Origin: UBA4582 sp013204195
GTDB taxonomy: Bacteria > Pseudomonadota > Gammaproteobacteria > Pseudomonadales > Azotimanducaceae
DNA length: 64,000 nt
NCBI GenBank assembly: GCA_963925735.1
Contig: CAWUUH010000011.1
Location: 31,002-95,001 of the forward strand
Direction of reading: 5' to 3'
A model generated the notes under the pieces. The model saw only the letters and a list, made by a program, of their open reading frames with translations. It did not search any database and was not told where the DNA came from. The position numbers were made by a program, and so were the translations under genes. Below, one piece after another: positions 18,475-28,025 of this stretch (position 1 is its first letter; each line of letters begins with the position of its first letter).

Positions 18475-19580
18475 AAGTGTTGGGCTACCTGTTGAGTCGG
18501 GTCGGTGAGTAAGGCAACGGTTTTGATTTGTATAAAGACCGCTTTGCCGGGGCTAAGTTCGAGTTGGGCGAGAGACTTTCGAGTAATTCGACTCAGAATA
18601 TAGTGATCGTCTATTTTAATTTTCACCAGCAAACTCGGCTTTGCAGAGGCGGTTTCAATTTCACTGACTACCCCCTTGAGAATGTTGAGTATGCTGGTCT
18701 GTACAGGTGCCTGCAGCGTTAAGCTGACATCCCGGGCGGGAATGCGTAATCTGACTTTTGTGCCGGGCGGCTGACCGCACAGACTAACATAGATTGACTG
18801 GCTGCCGAGTGTTAAGCGACTGAGTCCGTAATCAGTGTCATGGGTATCGACGACACCTTCTATTACCGCGGCCACTGCATCACCCTCGTGGCTGTTGAGG
18901 GTCAGCGAGGACGCCAGATCAAAAATCCGCCCACTGGCGGTGACTCGGCCTTTATCCAGCATATAGACATCGTCCGCCAAGTAGGTGATTTCATCCAGTG
19001 CATGGCTGACATAGACAATGGGAATGTCGAGCACCCGGTGCAAACCGTCGATGTAAGGCAAAATCTGCAACCGCGCCGCGTAGTCAATGGCCCCTAGTGG
19101 TTCGTCCATCAATAGGCAGCGGGCGCCGCTGAGCAAAACCCTGGCAATGGCGACCCGTTGTGCCTCGCCACCAGATAAACTGGTGGGTCGCGCATCTAGC
19201 AGGTGATGAATGCCAAGCCAGCCACTGACCTGTTGTAGTGTTAAATCTTGGTTGCCGCGGCGCCGTTTGACGGCGTACTCGAGATTACGTCGAACCGAGA
19301 GATGTGGGAATAACTGCGGCTGCTGAAAGACATAACCAATATCACGGAGGTGCGGCGGCGTGAATTGATTGTCAGCGTGCCAAATTTGCTCATCGCTGCT
19401 GATCAAAATCTGGTCGCTGGGCTTGGTGTGCTCTAACCCGGCCAGCAGGCGCAGCACGGTGCTTTTTCCGGAGCCAGAGGGGCCGTATAACGCGGTAACC
19501 CCGGTTGGCTTGACTGTCAGGTCTACTGCCAGCGTAAAGCCAGAGGCGCGGGTCAAATGAATTTTGGCATTTATTTGCAT
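18471..19580 (-). CDS. modC: Molybdate ABC transporter, ATP-binding protein
   Basis: ATPase of the molybdate importer. The 369 residues hold Walker A GPSGSGKS (about 34-41), the signature LSGGEAQRVAIARVLL, Walker B LLMDEPLGAID and the H-loop His in YVSHALDE. A C-terminal MOP/TOBE domain (from about 290, ARDVSLTL onward) binds oxyanion, as is usual for ModC. It starts two bases after the modB stop and is followed by overlapping srkA. Confidence 0.96.
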   Translation of the reverse strand: MQINAKIHLTRASGFTLAVDLTVKPTGVTALYGPSGSGKSTVLRLLAGLEHTKPSDQILISSDEQIWHADNQFTPPHLRDIGYVFQQPQLFPHLSVRRNLEYAVKRRRGNQDLTLQQVSGWLGIHHLLDARPTSLSGGEAQRVAIARVLLSGARCLLMDEPLGAIDYAARLQILPYIDGLHRVLDIPIVYVSHALDEITYLADDVYMLDKGRVTASGRIFDLASSLTLNSHEGDAVAAVIEGVVDTHDTDYGLSRLTLGSQSIYVSLCGQPPGTKVRLRIPARDVSLTLQAPVQTSILNILKGVVSEIETASAKPSLLVKIKIDDHYILSRITRKSLAQLELSPGKAVFIQIKTVALLTDPTQQVAQHL

Positions 19581-19582
19581 GC

Positions 19583-20272
19583 TTAGCTCTGACTCGCGAA
19601 ACGCAGTTGCCAGCGTCGGTTTAGCGAATAGACCAGGGTCAGCAGGGTGAATGAAAAGGCGAGCAAGCCCAGTGCCATGATATGTGCCTGGTCATACTCC
19701 ATTGATTCAACGTGATCAAACAGAGCGATGGATAGGACGCGGGTCTCGCCAGGAATATTGCCGCCAATCATCAGAACAATGCCAAATTCACCAATGGTGT
19801 GGGCAAAGGCAAGACAGATGGCCGTGATAAAACCCCGGCTAGAAAGGGGTACAACAACCGACAAAAACCGATCCAGTGGGGTCGCACCTAAAGTGGCTGC
19901 AGCGTCGAGCAGTGATTGCTCAATATTCTCGAACGCTACCTGCAGGGGCTGAACATAGAAGGGCAGAGAGTAGATTATCGAGCCGATCACCAGGGCGCTG
20001 AAGGTAAAGGCGAGACCTTTGCCGGTGGCCAGCAGCCACCATTGGCCGACGATGCCGTCTGGCGCAAAGGCGAGTAGTAAATAAAAGCCCAGCACTGTGG
20101 GGGGTAGAACAATGGGTAGGGCGACGACGGGCTCAATGAAAATTTTGGCGACGCCACGAGAGCGGGCCAGCCACCAGGCAATAGGAGTGCCAATGATAAT
20201 GAGCAGCACGGTAGAAGTGAGTGCTAACTGCAGTGTGATAAGCGTTGCAGTCATGTCAGGCGCCGACAGCAA
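19583..20272 (-). CDS. modB: Molybdate ABC transporter, permease
   Basis: Inner-membrane subunit of the molybdate importer, 229 residues with about five membrane segments. The EAA loop that contacts ModC is visible in LLDAAATLGATPLDRFLSVVVPLS. FAHTIGEFGIVLMIGGNIPGETR is characteristic of ModB. Its start codon follows immediately after the modA stop, with no gap. Confidence 0.96.
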   Translation of the reverse strand: MLSAPDMTATLITLQLALTSTVLLIIIGTPIAWWLARSRGVAKIFIEPVVALPIVLPPTVLGFYLLLAFAPDGIVGQWWLLATGKGLAFTFSALVIGSIIYSLPFYVQPLQVAFENIEQSLLDAAATLGATPLDRFLSVVVPLSSRGFITAICLAFAHTIGEFGIVLMIGGNIPGETRVLSIALFDHVESMEYDQAHIMALGLLAFSFTLLTLVYSLNRRWQLRFASQS

Positions 20273-21061
20273 TTAAAGTGCCACTGCGGTGCGATAGCCT
20301 GCATCTGTGATGATGCGACGGGCTCGCTCGGATTGCAGAAACAAGGCGAACTCTTCTGCGCCGGGCTGATGATTTTTCAAAACGATTGCTTGTTGTTCAA
20401 TGGCAGGATATTCACTCGTGGGTGCGAGCCACCAACTCGCGGCTGGGCTTCGACCCTTGACTTGGGCTAGGGAGATGAATCCGGCCGCCACGTTGCCGCT
20501 GTCAATAAATTGAAATGTCTGGTTGACGTTGTTGCCGTAAATTAACGCCTTGTGTTCGGGTTTGAACTTATCGATCAAGACCATGGCTGCCTGGCCATAG
20601 GGCGCAAGCTTCGGGTTGGCGACGGCGATGGCGTCATCAAAAGCCAGGAAAAGAGGTTGGTCAACAGTCCCTGCGTGCTTTGGTACCCAGAAGACAAGCT
20701 GGCCGACGGCGTAGGTGAATCTTGAGCCTGACAGTGCCAGGTTAGCCTGTTCGAGCAATTGTGGATGCAGACTGTCGGCGGCCAGAAATAGGTCGAATGG
20801 CGCACCATGGCGTATTTGTGAGTAAAGCATGCCGGTAGACCCGGCAATGATATCTATTTCCTGGTCTGCGTAAGCCGTTGTCAGCGTGACCAGCGTCGAC
20901 TTGAAATTTGCGGCAACGGCGACCCGCAAGGGGTTTGCTACGCTCGTGGCACTGAACAAGACGGCGATACAAGCGACAAGAAATGCTCGCACGGGCACGT
21001 CAACAAACTGGTCTCTTAAAAGGCTCAAGCGATGCTTCGCCGCCGCACCGGCCACTGTCAA
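20273..21061 (-). CDS. modA: Molybdate ABC transporter, periplasmic binding protein
   Basis: Periplasmic receptor that captures molybdate. A signal peptide (VPVRAFLVACIAVLFSATSVA) is followed by the mature start RVAVAANFKSTL, and the ligand-binding AGSTGMLYSQIRHGAPFDLFLAAD is typical of ModA. The longest frame starts at a TTG (21061) that overlaps the nudC stop. GTG codons at 21052, 21001 and 20995 are alternatives; the latter two start right at the signal peptide and look more natural. The conserved Tyr and Ser ligand positions appear to be kept. Confidence 0.93.
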   Translation of the reverse strand: MTVAGAAAKHRLSLLRDQFVDVPVRAFLVACIAVLFSATSVANPLRVAVAANFKSTLVTLTTAYADQEIDIIAGSTGMLYSQIRHGAPFDLFLAADSLHPQLLEQANLALSGSRFTYAVGQLVFWVPKHAGTVDQPLFLAFDDAIAVANPKLAPYGQAAMVLIDKFKPEHKALIYGNNVNQTFQFIDSGNVAAGFISLAQVKGRSPAASWWLAPTSEYPAIEQQAIVLKNHQPGAEEFALFLQSERARRIITDAGYRTAVAL

Positions 21062-21909
21062 ACCTTGCCCTGGAGACGTTCCACGTAATCGTTAATCAAC
21101 CAGCCGGAAATGGATACCATTGCCGGTTTGCTGGGCAGGTTCGTGTGGTGAAACCACTGGGCATCAGCAATTTCACTCTCCTGCAGGACGAACTCACCAC
21201 TCTCATATTCAGCATGAAAGCCGAGCATTAATGAATTTGGAAAAGGCCAAGATTGACTGTTGAAGTATTTGAGGTTCTTGATGCGGATACCCACCTCTTC
21301 GAAGACCTCGCGATGCACGGCTTCTTCGATGGACTCGCCAGGTTCGATAAAGCCTGCCAGCGTCGAGTAAAAATCGCCACGAGCATGGGCATTACGAGCG
21401 AGTAACAGCTCCTCGCCGCGAGTCACCAGAACAATGATAGAGGGGGACAATCTTGGGTAGAACATTTGTTTGCAAGGCGCGCATTGTCGCGAACGATCGA
21501 AATCAGTTGAGTGCGTGGGCTGGCCGCACTGCCCGCAAAATTGATGATTATTATGCCATTCAACAATCTGCCGGGCGCGTCCCAGCAGATAAAATGCTGT
21601 CTGTTCAGCCCGACCTAGAAAAGACCAGAGTGTGCGGAAGCTATAGCCCGCGGGTTCGTCCGACTCGGGATCAACCTCGGTGGCGAATACGGGTATGCCG
21701 CCAACCTCACCCAGACAATGTTCTGCGACTGCGGTAAGACCTAGCCACCGCCACTCGTCTTGATCCAAAGGCCGCCAGGGTTCGCCATTGTCGATGGATA
21801 ATAGTTCGTCGTCGGAGATCACTATATGAAAGCTGCGCTCAGCATCAGCAGGAGGCTGATGGCCCGAGATAAAGTCTTGGCGAAGGTTGAAGTCTGACCA
21901 TTCCATCAT
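21058..21909 (-). CDS. nudC: NADH pyrophosphatase / NAD-capped RNA decapping enzyme
   Basis: Hydrolyses NAD(H) to NMN and AMP, and removes NAD caps from RNA in E. coli. The 283 residues include the four-Cys zinc site CGQCGQPTHS...CAPC, the Nudix box GFIEPGESIEEAVHREVFEEVG, and the NudC-specific SQSWPFPNS after it. It heads a run of overlapping or abutting genes leading into modABC and srkA. Whether NAD turnover has any functional link to molybdate uptake is not known. Confidence 0.96.
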   Translation of the reverse strand: MMEWSDFNLRQDFISGHQPPADAERSFHIVISDDELLSIDNGEPWRPLDQDEWRWLGLTAVAEHCLGEVGGIPVFATEVDPESDEPAGYSFRTLWSFLGRAEQTAFYLLGRARQIVEWHNNHQFCGQCGQPTHSTDFDRSRQCAPCKQMFYPRLSPSIIVLVTRGEELLLARNAHARGDFYSTLAGFIEPGESIEEAVHREVFEEVGIRIKNLKYFNSQSWPFPNSLMLGFHAEYESGEFVLQESEIADAQWFHHTNLPSKPAMVSISGWLINDYVERLQGKV

Positions 21910-21982
21910 GTATTGACCCAGTCTACGTTAAGCACTTGAAAACGTTAACTTTAGCACAGGCCCGGAAAGACATTGAGAATTT

Positions 21983-22813
21983 TTAGAAGTATCTTGGCTG
22001 GGGCGTTCTGGCGAGGGTAATGATCTCTACCGAATCAGCCCCAGCATTTAGGGCTAACCTAGTGAGCTCCGATACCGTAGCGCCGGTGGTTAATACATCG
22101 TCAACCAGGGCCAATCGCTCGCCGTGCAGCTTACGGGTCAGCTGGAATGCCTGTTTGATATTTCGCTGGCGCGCGGCGGCCGACAAACCTTTCTGGGGTG
22201 GTGACTCAGTGATTCGCTGACAAAGTTGGTTGTCCATGGCAATGCCGGTCAGGCCGCTGATAGCGTCGGCAATCTCATGGGCTTGATTGAAGCCTCGATA
22301 TTGCATGCGTTTGGGATGCAGGGGGATGGGGATCAACAGGTTCGGTAAAGGGCGGTTGTCCGGCACGGCTTTTATAAAGGCCGCTAGTGGCGCCGATAGA
22401 GACGTCTCTCTCGGTTCTAGATTGGACGGTGTGATTGGTGACGGCTCATGGAACTGATCAAAGTAACGCCTGGCTAAAACCATGGCCAGGACCCTGCCGA
22501 CCACTAACTGGCGCCGATTTTTGAACTCCGCGATAAGCTGATTGATCGGTTGAGTGTAGGCGAAGGCGCTAAAACTTCGAGCGTAGGGCGGCGGTTTGAT
22601 GAGGCATTGGCCACACACCTGGGTGTCGTTAGGGAGTCCTGCAGCAGCCCGTTGGGGCGTTTGTTGGCCACAACGTCGACAGGGAAAAGGGATCACCGGC
22701 AAGTCTGTTTCGCAGTGGAGACACAAATCCAGGGCTCTTGCTGTTCTGGCCTGGCAAAGAATACACCGACCCGGGAACAGCCCAAAGGTAGCGCGCATTA
22801 AGCGTGAGAGCAT
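21983..22813 (-). CDS. comF: ComF-family phosphoribosyltransferase-like protein
   Basis: A 276-residue ComF/GntX-like protein, associated with DNA uptake or use of DNA as carbon source in other bacteria. The N-terminal zinc-ribbon-like part has Cys pairs CILC, CLHC, CRRCG and CGQC. The C-terminal phosphoribosyltransferase fold has LALVDDVLTTGATVSEL. A middle linker (about 110-150) is longer than usual. In E. coli the homologue lies beside bioH; here it lies between nudC and a lipoprotein gene. Confidence 0.9.
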   Translation of the reverse strand: MLSRLMRATFGLFPGRCILCQARTARALDLCLHCETDLPVIPFPCRRCGQQTPQRAAAGLPNDTQVCGQCLIKPPPYARSFSAFAYTQPINQLIAEFKNRRQLVVGRVLAMVLARRYFDQFHEPSPITPSNLEPRETSLSAPLAAFIKAVPDNRPLPNLLIPIPLHPKRMQYRGFNQAHEIADAISGLTGIAMDNQLCQRITESPPQKGLSAAARQRNIKQAFQLTRKLHGERLALVDDVLTTGATVSELTRLALNAGADSVEIITLARTPQPRYF

Positions 22814-22942
22814 AATCTTGTGACACCACTAAAGAGGCGTCAACTTATCGCAATAGTGACTTCCTTGGCAGACGCTATGTCTGAGGTAGTTGTAGGTCGT
22901 TGACGCCGTTCGGTTTCTAGCTTGGGCGTGATGCGGGGTTGT

Positions 22943-23557
22943 TTACGGTTTTGTTGCCGAGCAGGCATGGGCCGATTGGTTCGGGTCGCAGACGCTGATG
23001 TTACGCAGGTAATTAGACCATGTGGCGATTTCTGCCGAGGGCATGGTGGGTTCGCCGGTCTCAAACGGCGGGATGCGTTTAATTAAACGGATGATATAAA
23101 GGTATTCGTTACCTTGAATCACCTTCAGCATGCTGACCTCACCCCGTTTGGTATAGGCATTATTGCTACACATTAGCAGGCGTGTAGAGGTCCGGTAGTT
23201 GTTTTCCAGGCCCGAGAACAGGTTGAAATCATTGACGGAGCTACAGGTTTCTCGAACTTTAGCCACTTCTGAGATCAGTGCCTCGATGGGGTCAAGGTCA
23301 GTCAGAGCTTGGTGAGATTCGAAGGAAAGTTTGGTCTGCCAGTCAGTTGCCGCTTCACCTGGTGGCAGATAGTCCACGATACGAGTGCTCTGAGTATTGA
23401 GTTGGTAAACAATCTGCCATTCATTGGGTGGCCTCGCCAGCAGCTGTTCCTGTTGATAGGCAGTTGGCTCGGCGGGTGGTGACAGTGGTTGCTGAACGCA
23501 GCCCAGTAGTAAGAGCAACGGCACGGTTGTGACGACTTTTGAAATTGTGCGTCTCAT
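22943..23557 (-). CDS. Hypothetical lipoprotein
   Basis: A 204-residue protein with a lipoprotein signal peptide (VPLLLLLGC, lipidated Cys20). The rest is soluble, with four or more Cys residues (ETCSS, LLMCSN, SVCDPN, ACSAT) that could form disulfides in the periplasm. I do not recognise the family. It sits between the HtrA-like protease gene and comF on the same strand, with gaps too large for tight coupling. Confidence 0.75.
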   Translation of the reverse strand: MRRTISKVVTTVPLLLLLGCVQQPLSPPAEPTAYQQEQLLARPPNEWQIVYQLNTQSTRIVDYLPPGEAATDWQTKLSFESHQALTDLDPIEALISEVAKVRETCSSVNDFNLFSGLENNYRTSTRLLMCSNNAYTKRGEVSMLKVIQGNEYLYIIRLIKRIPPFETGEPTMPSAEIATWSNYLRNISVCDPNQSAHACSATKP

Positions 23558-23742
23558 AAAGTAAAGCGCTCCGGAGATCTGCTGGATTGGTTGGTAGCAG
23601 CGGGAACATCCTATCGTTCAGTAGCATCGCTTTCAGCGCGATGATGACCTGTGATTCTTGGGTGTGACAAATATCCTCGACATAGTTTGGCTGGCAGTGT
23701 CGTGGCTCGAACTTATACTCAAACTGATGCTCAACAAGCCTG

Positions 23743-24855
23743 TCAAGACTCGGGGGCCGTCAGCGTCAGCTCGTACTCCAGAATTTTCTCGTCTTTCAGC
23801 GTAGTGACTTTGACTGTGTCGCCGGGGGCGAATTTTTCCAGAGCTGTCAGTAGAGAATCCTCGTTAGTCATAGGCTCGTCATTGATAGCGACAATAACAT
23901 CGCCCAGGTGTATCTGGCCTCGGTTGTCCTCTCTGACGCCAACCAGTCCGGCTCGGTCCGCCGCCAGCCCAGGTTTTACCGATAGAATCGCTATACCCTT
24001 GACCCCTAGGCGCTTGGCCCAATTATCGGTCAGCGTTTCGATGCCGAGTACGGGCCGGTAGAGCTTGCCGTAGGTTTGTAGTTGTGGGATCAGCTTCTTG
24101 ACGGTATTGACGGGTATGGCAAAACCGATGCCGGCACTGGCGCCGCTGGGACTGAAGATTGCGGTGTTTACGCCAACAAGTTGGCCTGAGGAGTTCAGCA
24201 ATGGACCGCCAGAGTTGCCGGGGTTAATCGCGGCATCAGTCTGAATAACGTCTTTGATCGTGCGGTTGTTAGCTGCCTTGATCTCCCGTCCAAGAGCGCT
24301 CACCACACCCACTGTCAGGGTCGTGTCCAGCGCAAAGGGATTACCAATCGCTAGCACCTTGCGACCCACCGAAAGATCGTTCGAGTCGCCCAATGGAATG
24401 GGTTTGAGTACTTCATCCGGGGCATTGATTCGCAGTAGCGCAATGTCTTTTTCGGGCGCCATACCGACGACCTCGGCATCATAGGATTTGCCAGACTGCA
24501 GGGTGATAACAATGCGATTGGCGCCAAGAATGACGTGGAAGTTGGTCACAATCAGACCGTCTTTATCCCAGACTACGCCGGTGCCTGAGCCACGAGGCGT
24601 TTCCATGACATTCATGGACAGCAGTTGGCGACGAATCAAGGTGTTGGTGACAAACACGACCGAGGGGCTGACATCGCGAAAGACCGCGATGTTGTTACTT
24701 TCATCATCCGTCAGAAACACGTCTGCTGGCTGGCCGGCAGCGGGAGGGTGGCCAGGTGCTATTGCTGGCTGATCATTAATTGCCAGCCCTGCAATTGCCG
24801 TGAACAATATCAGGGCCGCGATGCCTACAAAAAATTGTGGTTTCATCGTCATCAC
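23743..24855 (-). CDS. DegS/HtrA-like periplasmic serine protease
   Basis: Envelope quality-control protease of the S1C family, 370 residues. One N-terminal membrane anchor (about 9-26) is followed by the trypsin-like domain with catalytic His107 (TNFHV), Asp137 (EKDIALL) and Ser215 (NPGNSGGPL), and a single PDZ domain (about 275-365). One anchor plus one PDZ resembles DegS rather than DegP. Whether it cleaves an RseA-type anti-sigma factor cannot be seen here. It lies between a TolC-family gene and a lipoprotein gene. Confidence 0.93.
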   Translation of the reverse strand: MMTMKPQFFVGIAALILFTAIAGLAINDQPAIAPGHPPAAGQPADVFLTDDESNNIAVFRDVSPSVVFVTNTLIRRQLLSMNVMETPRGSGTGVVWDKDGLIVTNFHVILGANRIVITLQSGKSYDAEVVGMAPEKDIALLRINAPDEVLKPIPLGDSNDLSVGRKVLAIGNPFALDTTLTVGVVSALGREIKAANNRTIKDVIQTDAAINPGNSGGPLLNSSGQLVGVNTAIFSPSGASAGIGFAIPVNTVKKLIPQLQTYGKLYRPVLGIETLTDNWAKRLGVKGIAILSVKPGLAADRAGLVGVREDNRGQIHLGDVIVAINDEPMTNEDSLLTALEKFAPGDTVKVTTLKDEKILEYELTLTAPES

Positions 24856-24929
24856 TTTATCTGCGTCAATCTTCCAGCTGAGTTCGAAAAGTATTACCTA
24901 CGAATGCCAAGTCGCCACAAAGTTCTCGA

Positions 24930-26348
24930 CTAACGGGTCTTTGAGCTGATCTTACGGACCGTCTGAGTCGCTGACAGGTATTGATTTAAGTCGGCGATGT
25001 CGTCGGGTGACAGGGTGCCGACGGTTTGCTTCAAGCGTAACGTATCTCTGATATAGCCGTAGCGAGCACTCGCGTACTGGAATTGAGCCTGGAACAAGCG
25101 CTGTTGTGCCAACAGCACGTCGACGATATTCCGTGTGCCCACCTCGTAACCGGTTTGCGTGGCATCCAATGCACTCTGGCTCGATTCTATACCGCGCAGA
25201 CGCGCATTGACCCTGGCGACATCGGTGTTCAGCGCGCTATATAGCGTGCGCGTGTTTTCCACGACAGTCCGTTGGGTTAAATCAAAATTGCGTTGTGCCT
25301 GTTCGAGTAGATAACCCGCTTGCTTGGCTTGTGAACGGGTCGCGCCGCCGCTGTAAAGCGGCATGTTGAGTTGTAAGGCCATGGTCTGCTGCTCGGATTC
25401 TGTCCCGTCGCCAAAAAAACCCCTGCTGCCAGAATTGTTCCGGTTATAGGTGATCTGTGCGTCAAGGGTGGGCAGATGCCCGCTTCGAGCCGCCTGCAGG
25501 TCACGTTCAGCCGCATTGACCCCTTCTCTGGCAGCGATCAAAGAGTAATTTTGCTGCACGGCAGCCATCACCCAGGCTTCTTCGTCGCGGGGCTCAGGAT
25601 ATTTAACGGGGAACTCCGGATTTAAGCCATCGATCTCATAGAATGCCTGACCGGTCAGGCGCAGCAAGGACTCGAAGGTCACCACTTGAGCCCCTTCGGC
25701 TTCAATCACATTAACAGTGGATGAGTCGTAAGCCGCGGTAGACTCAAGCACGTCGGTGATCGCCACGAGGCCCACATCGAAACGCTGTTGAACTTGCTCG
25801 AGTTGCCGCTGCACCGCGTCGCGCTCGGCATTGGCGGCGCTCCAGCGGTCTTGCGCCTCAAGAATATTCAGATAATTGTCGGCCACCCGATAGATCAATT
25901 CTTGTTGCTCGGCAGTGAACTGCGCCTGAGCCTGGGCTTTGATGTCCTTGGACTGTTGGAACTGGAACCAGTTAGATAGCCTGAACACGGGTTGGCGTAA
26001 CACTGCCTGCCAGCCATTGTCATTGTAATTTTCTGTGGGAAATGAAGGCCGCAGAATGGTACGTTCGTTTTGTGATGTGCTGGCATTCAGACTGATCGAC
26101 GGCAACAATCCCGCGCGAGCCTGGTTGACGACTTCGCTGCGGGCCATAAACCCAGCCTTCGCGGCCCCAAGTTGCGGATCGTTGATGACCGCCAGCGTAT
26201 AGATTTCGTCAAGGCTGGCAGCTTGCGTCGAAGCCGACATCAGTAAGGCGATTGGCAGTAACAGCGGCAAGGCCATTTGCCGACCTATTTGCCGACCTAT
26301 TTGCAGGTACAAGCGCGTCAGTCTGATGGGCAGTATTTCTTGTTGCAT
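24930..26348 (-). CDS. tolC: TolC-family outer-membrane efflux protein
   Basis: Outer-membrane channel for type I secretion and drug efflux, 472 residues. SLDEIYTLAVINDPQLGAAKAG starts the first helical repeat, and the second begins near YSLIAAREGVNAAERDLQAA. The N-terminus is long before the signal peptide. AAGGA six bases before the first ATG supports the start at 26348, although Met25 would give a standard signal peptide. A 12-base tandem duplication encodes IGRQIGRQ in this leader (around 26276-26300). Confidence 0.92.
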   Translation of the reverse strand: MQQEILPIRLTRLYLQIGRQIGRQMALPLLLPIALLMSASTQAASLDEIYTLAVINDPQLGAAKAGFMARSEVVNQARAGLLPSISLNASTSQNERTILRPSFPTENYNDNGWQAVLRQPVFRLSNWFQFQQSKDIKAQAQAQFTAEQQELIYRVADNYLNILEAQDRWSAANAERDAVQRQLEQVQQRFDVGLVAITDVLESTAAYDSSTVNVIEAEGAQVVTFESLLRLTGQAFYEIDGLNPEFPVKYPEPRDEEAWVMAAVQQNYSLIAAREGVNAAERDLQAARSGHLPTLDAQITYNRNNSGSRGFFGDGTESEQQTMALQLNMPLYSGGATRSQAKQAGYLLEQAQRNFDLTQRTVVENTRTLYSALNTDVARVNARLRGIESSQSALDATQTGYEVGTRNIVDVLLAQQRLFQAQFQYASARYGYIRDTLRLKQTVGTLSPDDIADLNQYLSATQTVRKISSKTR

Positions 26349-26565
26349 AAAAATTCCTTACAAATGGTGCTTGGGGACGCAGCTGCAGCTTTTTGGCTAA
26401 GCGTTCCCGACATAAAAATTATGGGGTGTAGCTTAACCCTAGTCTAGCGGGCTTGCCAGCCAGACGCGATATACCGACCTATATACGAGATTGAAAGCGG
26501 TTATAGATCGCTTGTAAGCTTTTTATTGTTGCCGCCTCAGCGTTGAGAGGCGCCTCGGTTAGCGT

Positions 26566-27957
26566 TTAGGCTGGTCCCGAAAACCCGCCATGTTGTTGTT
26601 GCAGAGCAGCTTCGAGCCAGGCAGCGACGGCCAGACATTGGTCTTCTCGAAAGGGGCGAGCAATAATCTGCAGGCCAATAGGCAGCCCCTGCGGGTCGGT
26701 GCCGCAGCGGATGACCACGGCGGGCCAGCCTGTCAGGTTATAGGCCAGGGTGTAGCTGTAAGACAACATGTCCTCGGTTTCGTCGTGGCCTATGGCGGTG
26801 TGCGCGTTGACGGGACAAATAAGGATGTCAAAGTCAGCGAAATAGCCGAGCATGGAGCTGCGATAGTTATCCCACAGATTGAGGGCGTGATTAAATTCCG
26901 ACTGATCGATGGTTGGCCGAGTCTGGGTTTGGCTAGAGGCGATCTGCGGCGATGGCTGTTCGGTGTGGCTATCTTCAAGTAACAGGTCGAGGGTGTCGCC
27001 GCCGTCAGCGCCAAAGAGTCTTGCGTAGATAAAGCTCGCCATCTCGACGCCCGGTGGGCGAGTATCAGTGACGCTCTGGCCATTGGCTTCAAATAACTCG
27101 AGCGCCTCCCTGATGGCTGCTTGAATGGCTACCGAGGGTGTCGAGATGCCGTTATCGGTGTGATAGCCGATGCGTAATTGGCTGGGGTCAACCGCGCCCA
27201 TCAAGTACCGTTGCGCGTCGGTGGAGTAAGGGTCAAATAGATCCGGTCCCTGAATAATATCCAACAGATACCCTAGGTCAGCCACCTGCCGAGCCATAGG
27301 GCCGGGTTGTGATAATGCTGCTAGCAGTCCCGAAGTAGGCAGTGCATTGCCGGTACAGGGCACACGTCCGGTGGTGGGTTTGAGCCCGGTGATCCCGCAA
27401 AAATGGCTGGGCAGACGAATGCTGCCGCCCGTATCGGTACCAATATCAAAGGGCGTAGCACCTGCTGCGATCAATGCCGCCGCGCCGCCGCTGCTGCCCC
27501 CGGGAGTCAGATTGAGATTGTATGGGTTGTTGGTGCGGCCATAGACCAGGTTGTCAGTTTTAAACGCCAGGGTGAATTCCGGTGTATTGGTTTTACCCAT
27601 GAGGATGCCGCCGGCGCTGCGAAGTCGCGCGACGCAGGTTGCGTCGCGCCCCGGACGAAAGTCTTTGCGGCCCAATGTACCCCAGGTGGTGATGGCATCT
27701 TTGGTGTCCAGGCTATCCTTGATGGTCATGGGAATGCCATGCAGGGGGCCGTGTAAGACCCCGGCCTGGAGATCGGCATCAGCCTTGGCTGCGAGCTGCA
27801 TGGCTTGTTCCGCGGTCGAGTAGACAAGGGCGTTGAGCGGCGGATTCTTGCGCTCGATACGATCAAGAAAGCCTCTCACCAACGCAACAGACGTCATCGA
27901 CCGTGAACTGATAGCGCTTGCCATCTCTGCCAGTGAGCTGTCTAAAATCTCATCCAT
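26566..27957 (-). CDS. Amidase (amidase signature family)
   Basis: Amide hydrolase of 463 residues with the Ser-cisSer-Lys triad: Lys80 (GIPMTIKDS), Ser155 (GGSSGG) and Ser179 (DTGGSIRLPS). The substrate is unknown. GGGAG lies before the ATG. It lies 68 bases after ileS on the same strand, so it could be cotranscribed. It could in principle hydrolyse amides made by the nitrile hydratase encoded about 9 kb away, but that is inference only. Confidence 0.92.
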   Translation of the reverse strand: MDEILDSSLAEMASAISSRSMTSVALVRGFLDRIERKNPPLNALVYSTAEQAMQLAAKADADLQAGVLHGPLHGIPMTIKDSLDTKDAITTWGTLGRKDFRPGRDATCVARLRSAGGILMGKTNTPEFTLAFKTDNLVYGRTNNPYNLNLTPGGSSGGAAALIAAGATPFDIGTDTGGSIRLPSHFCGITGLKPTTGRVPCTGNALPTSGLLAALSQPGPMARQVADLGYLLDIIQGPDLFDPYSTDAQRYLMGAVDPSQLRIGYHTDNGISTPSVAIQAAIREALELFEANGQSVTDTRPPGVEMASFIYARLFGADGGDTLDLLLEDSHTEQPSPQIASSQTQTRPTIDQSEFNHALNLWDNYRSSMLGYFADFDILICPVNAHTAIGHDETEDMLSYSYTLAYNLTGWPAVVIRCGTDPQGLPIGLQIIARPFREDQCLAVAAWLEAALQQQHGGFSGPA

Positions 27958-28025
27958 TGTCTATCTCCCGGATAAATGCCGCCTGTCATCACAACACAAT
28001 ATATTTCCGCCAAGGAGCGGTTCGG

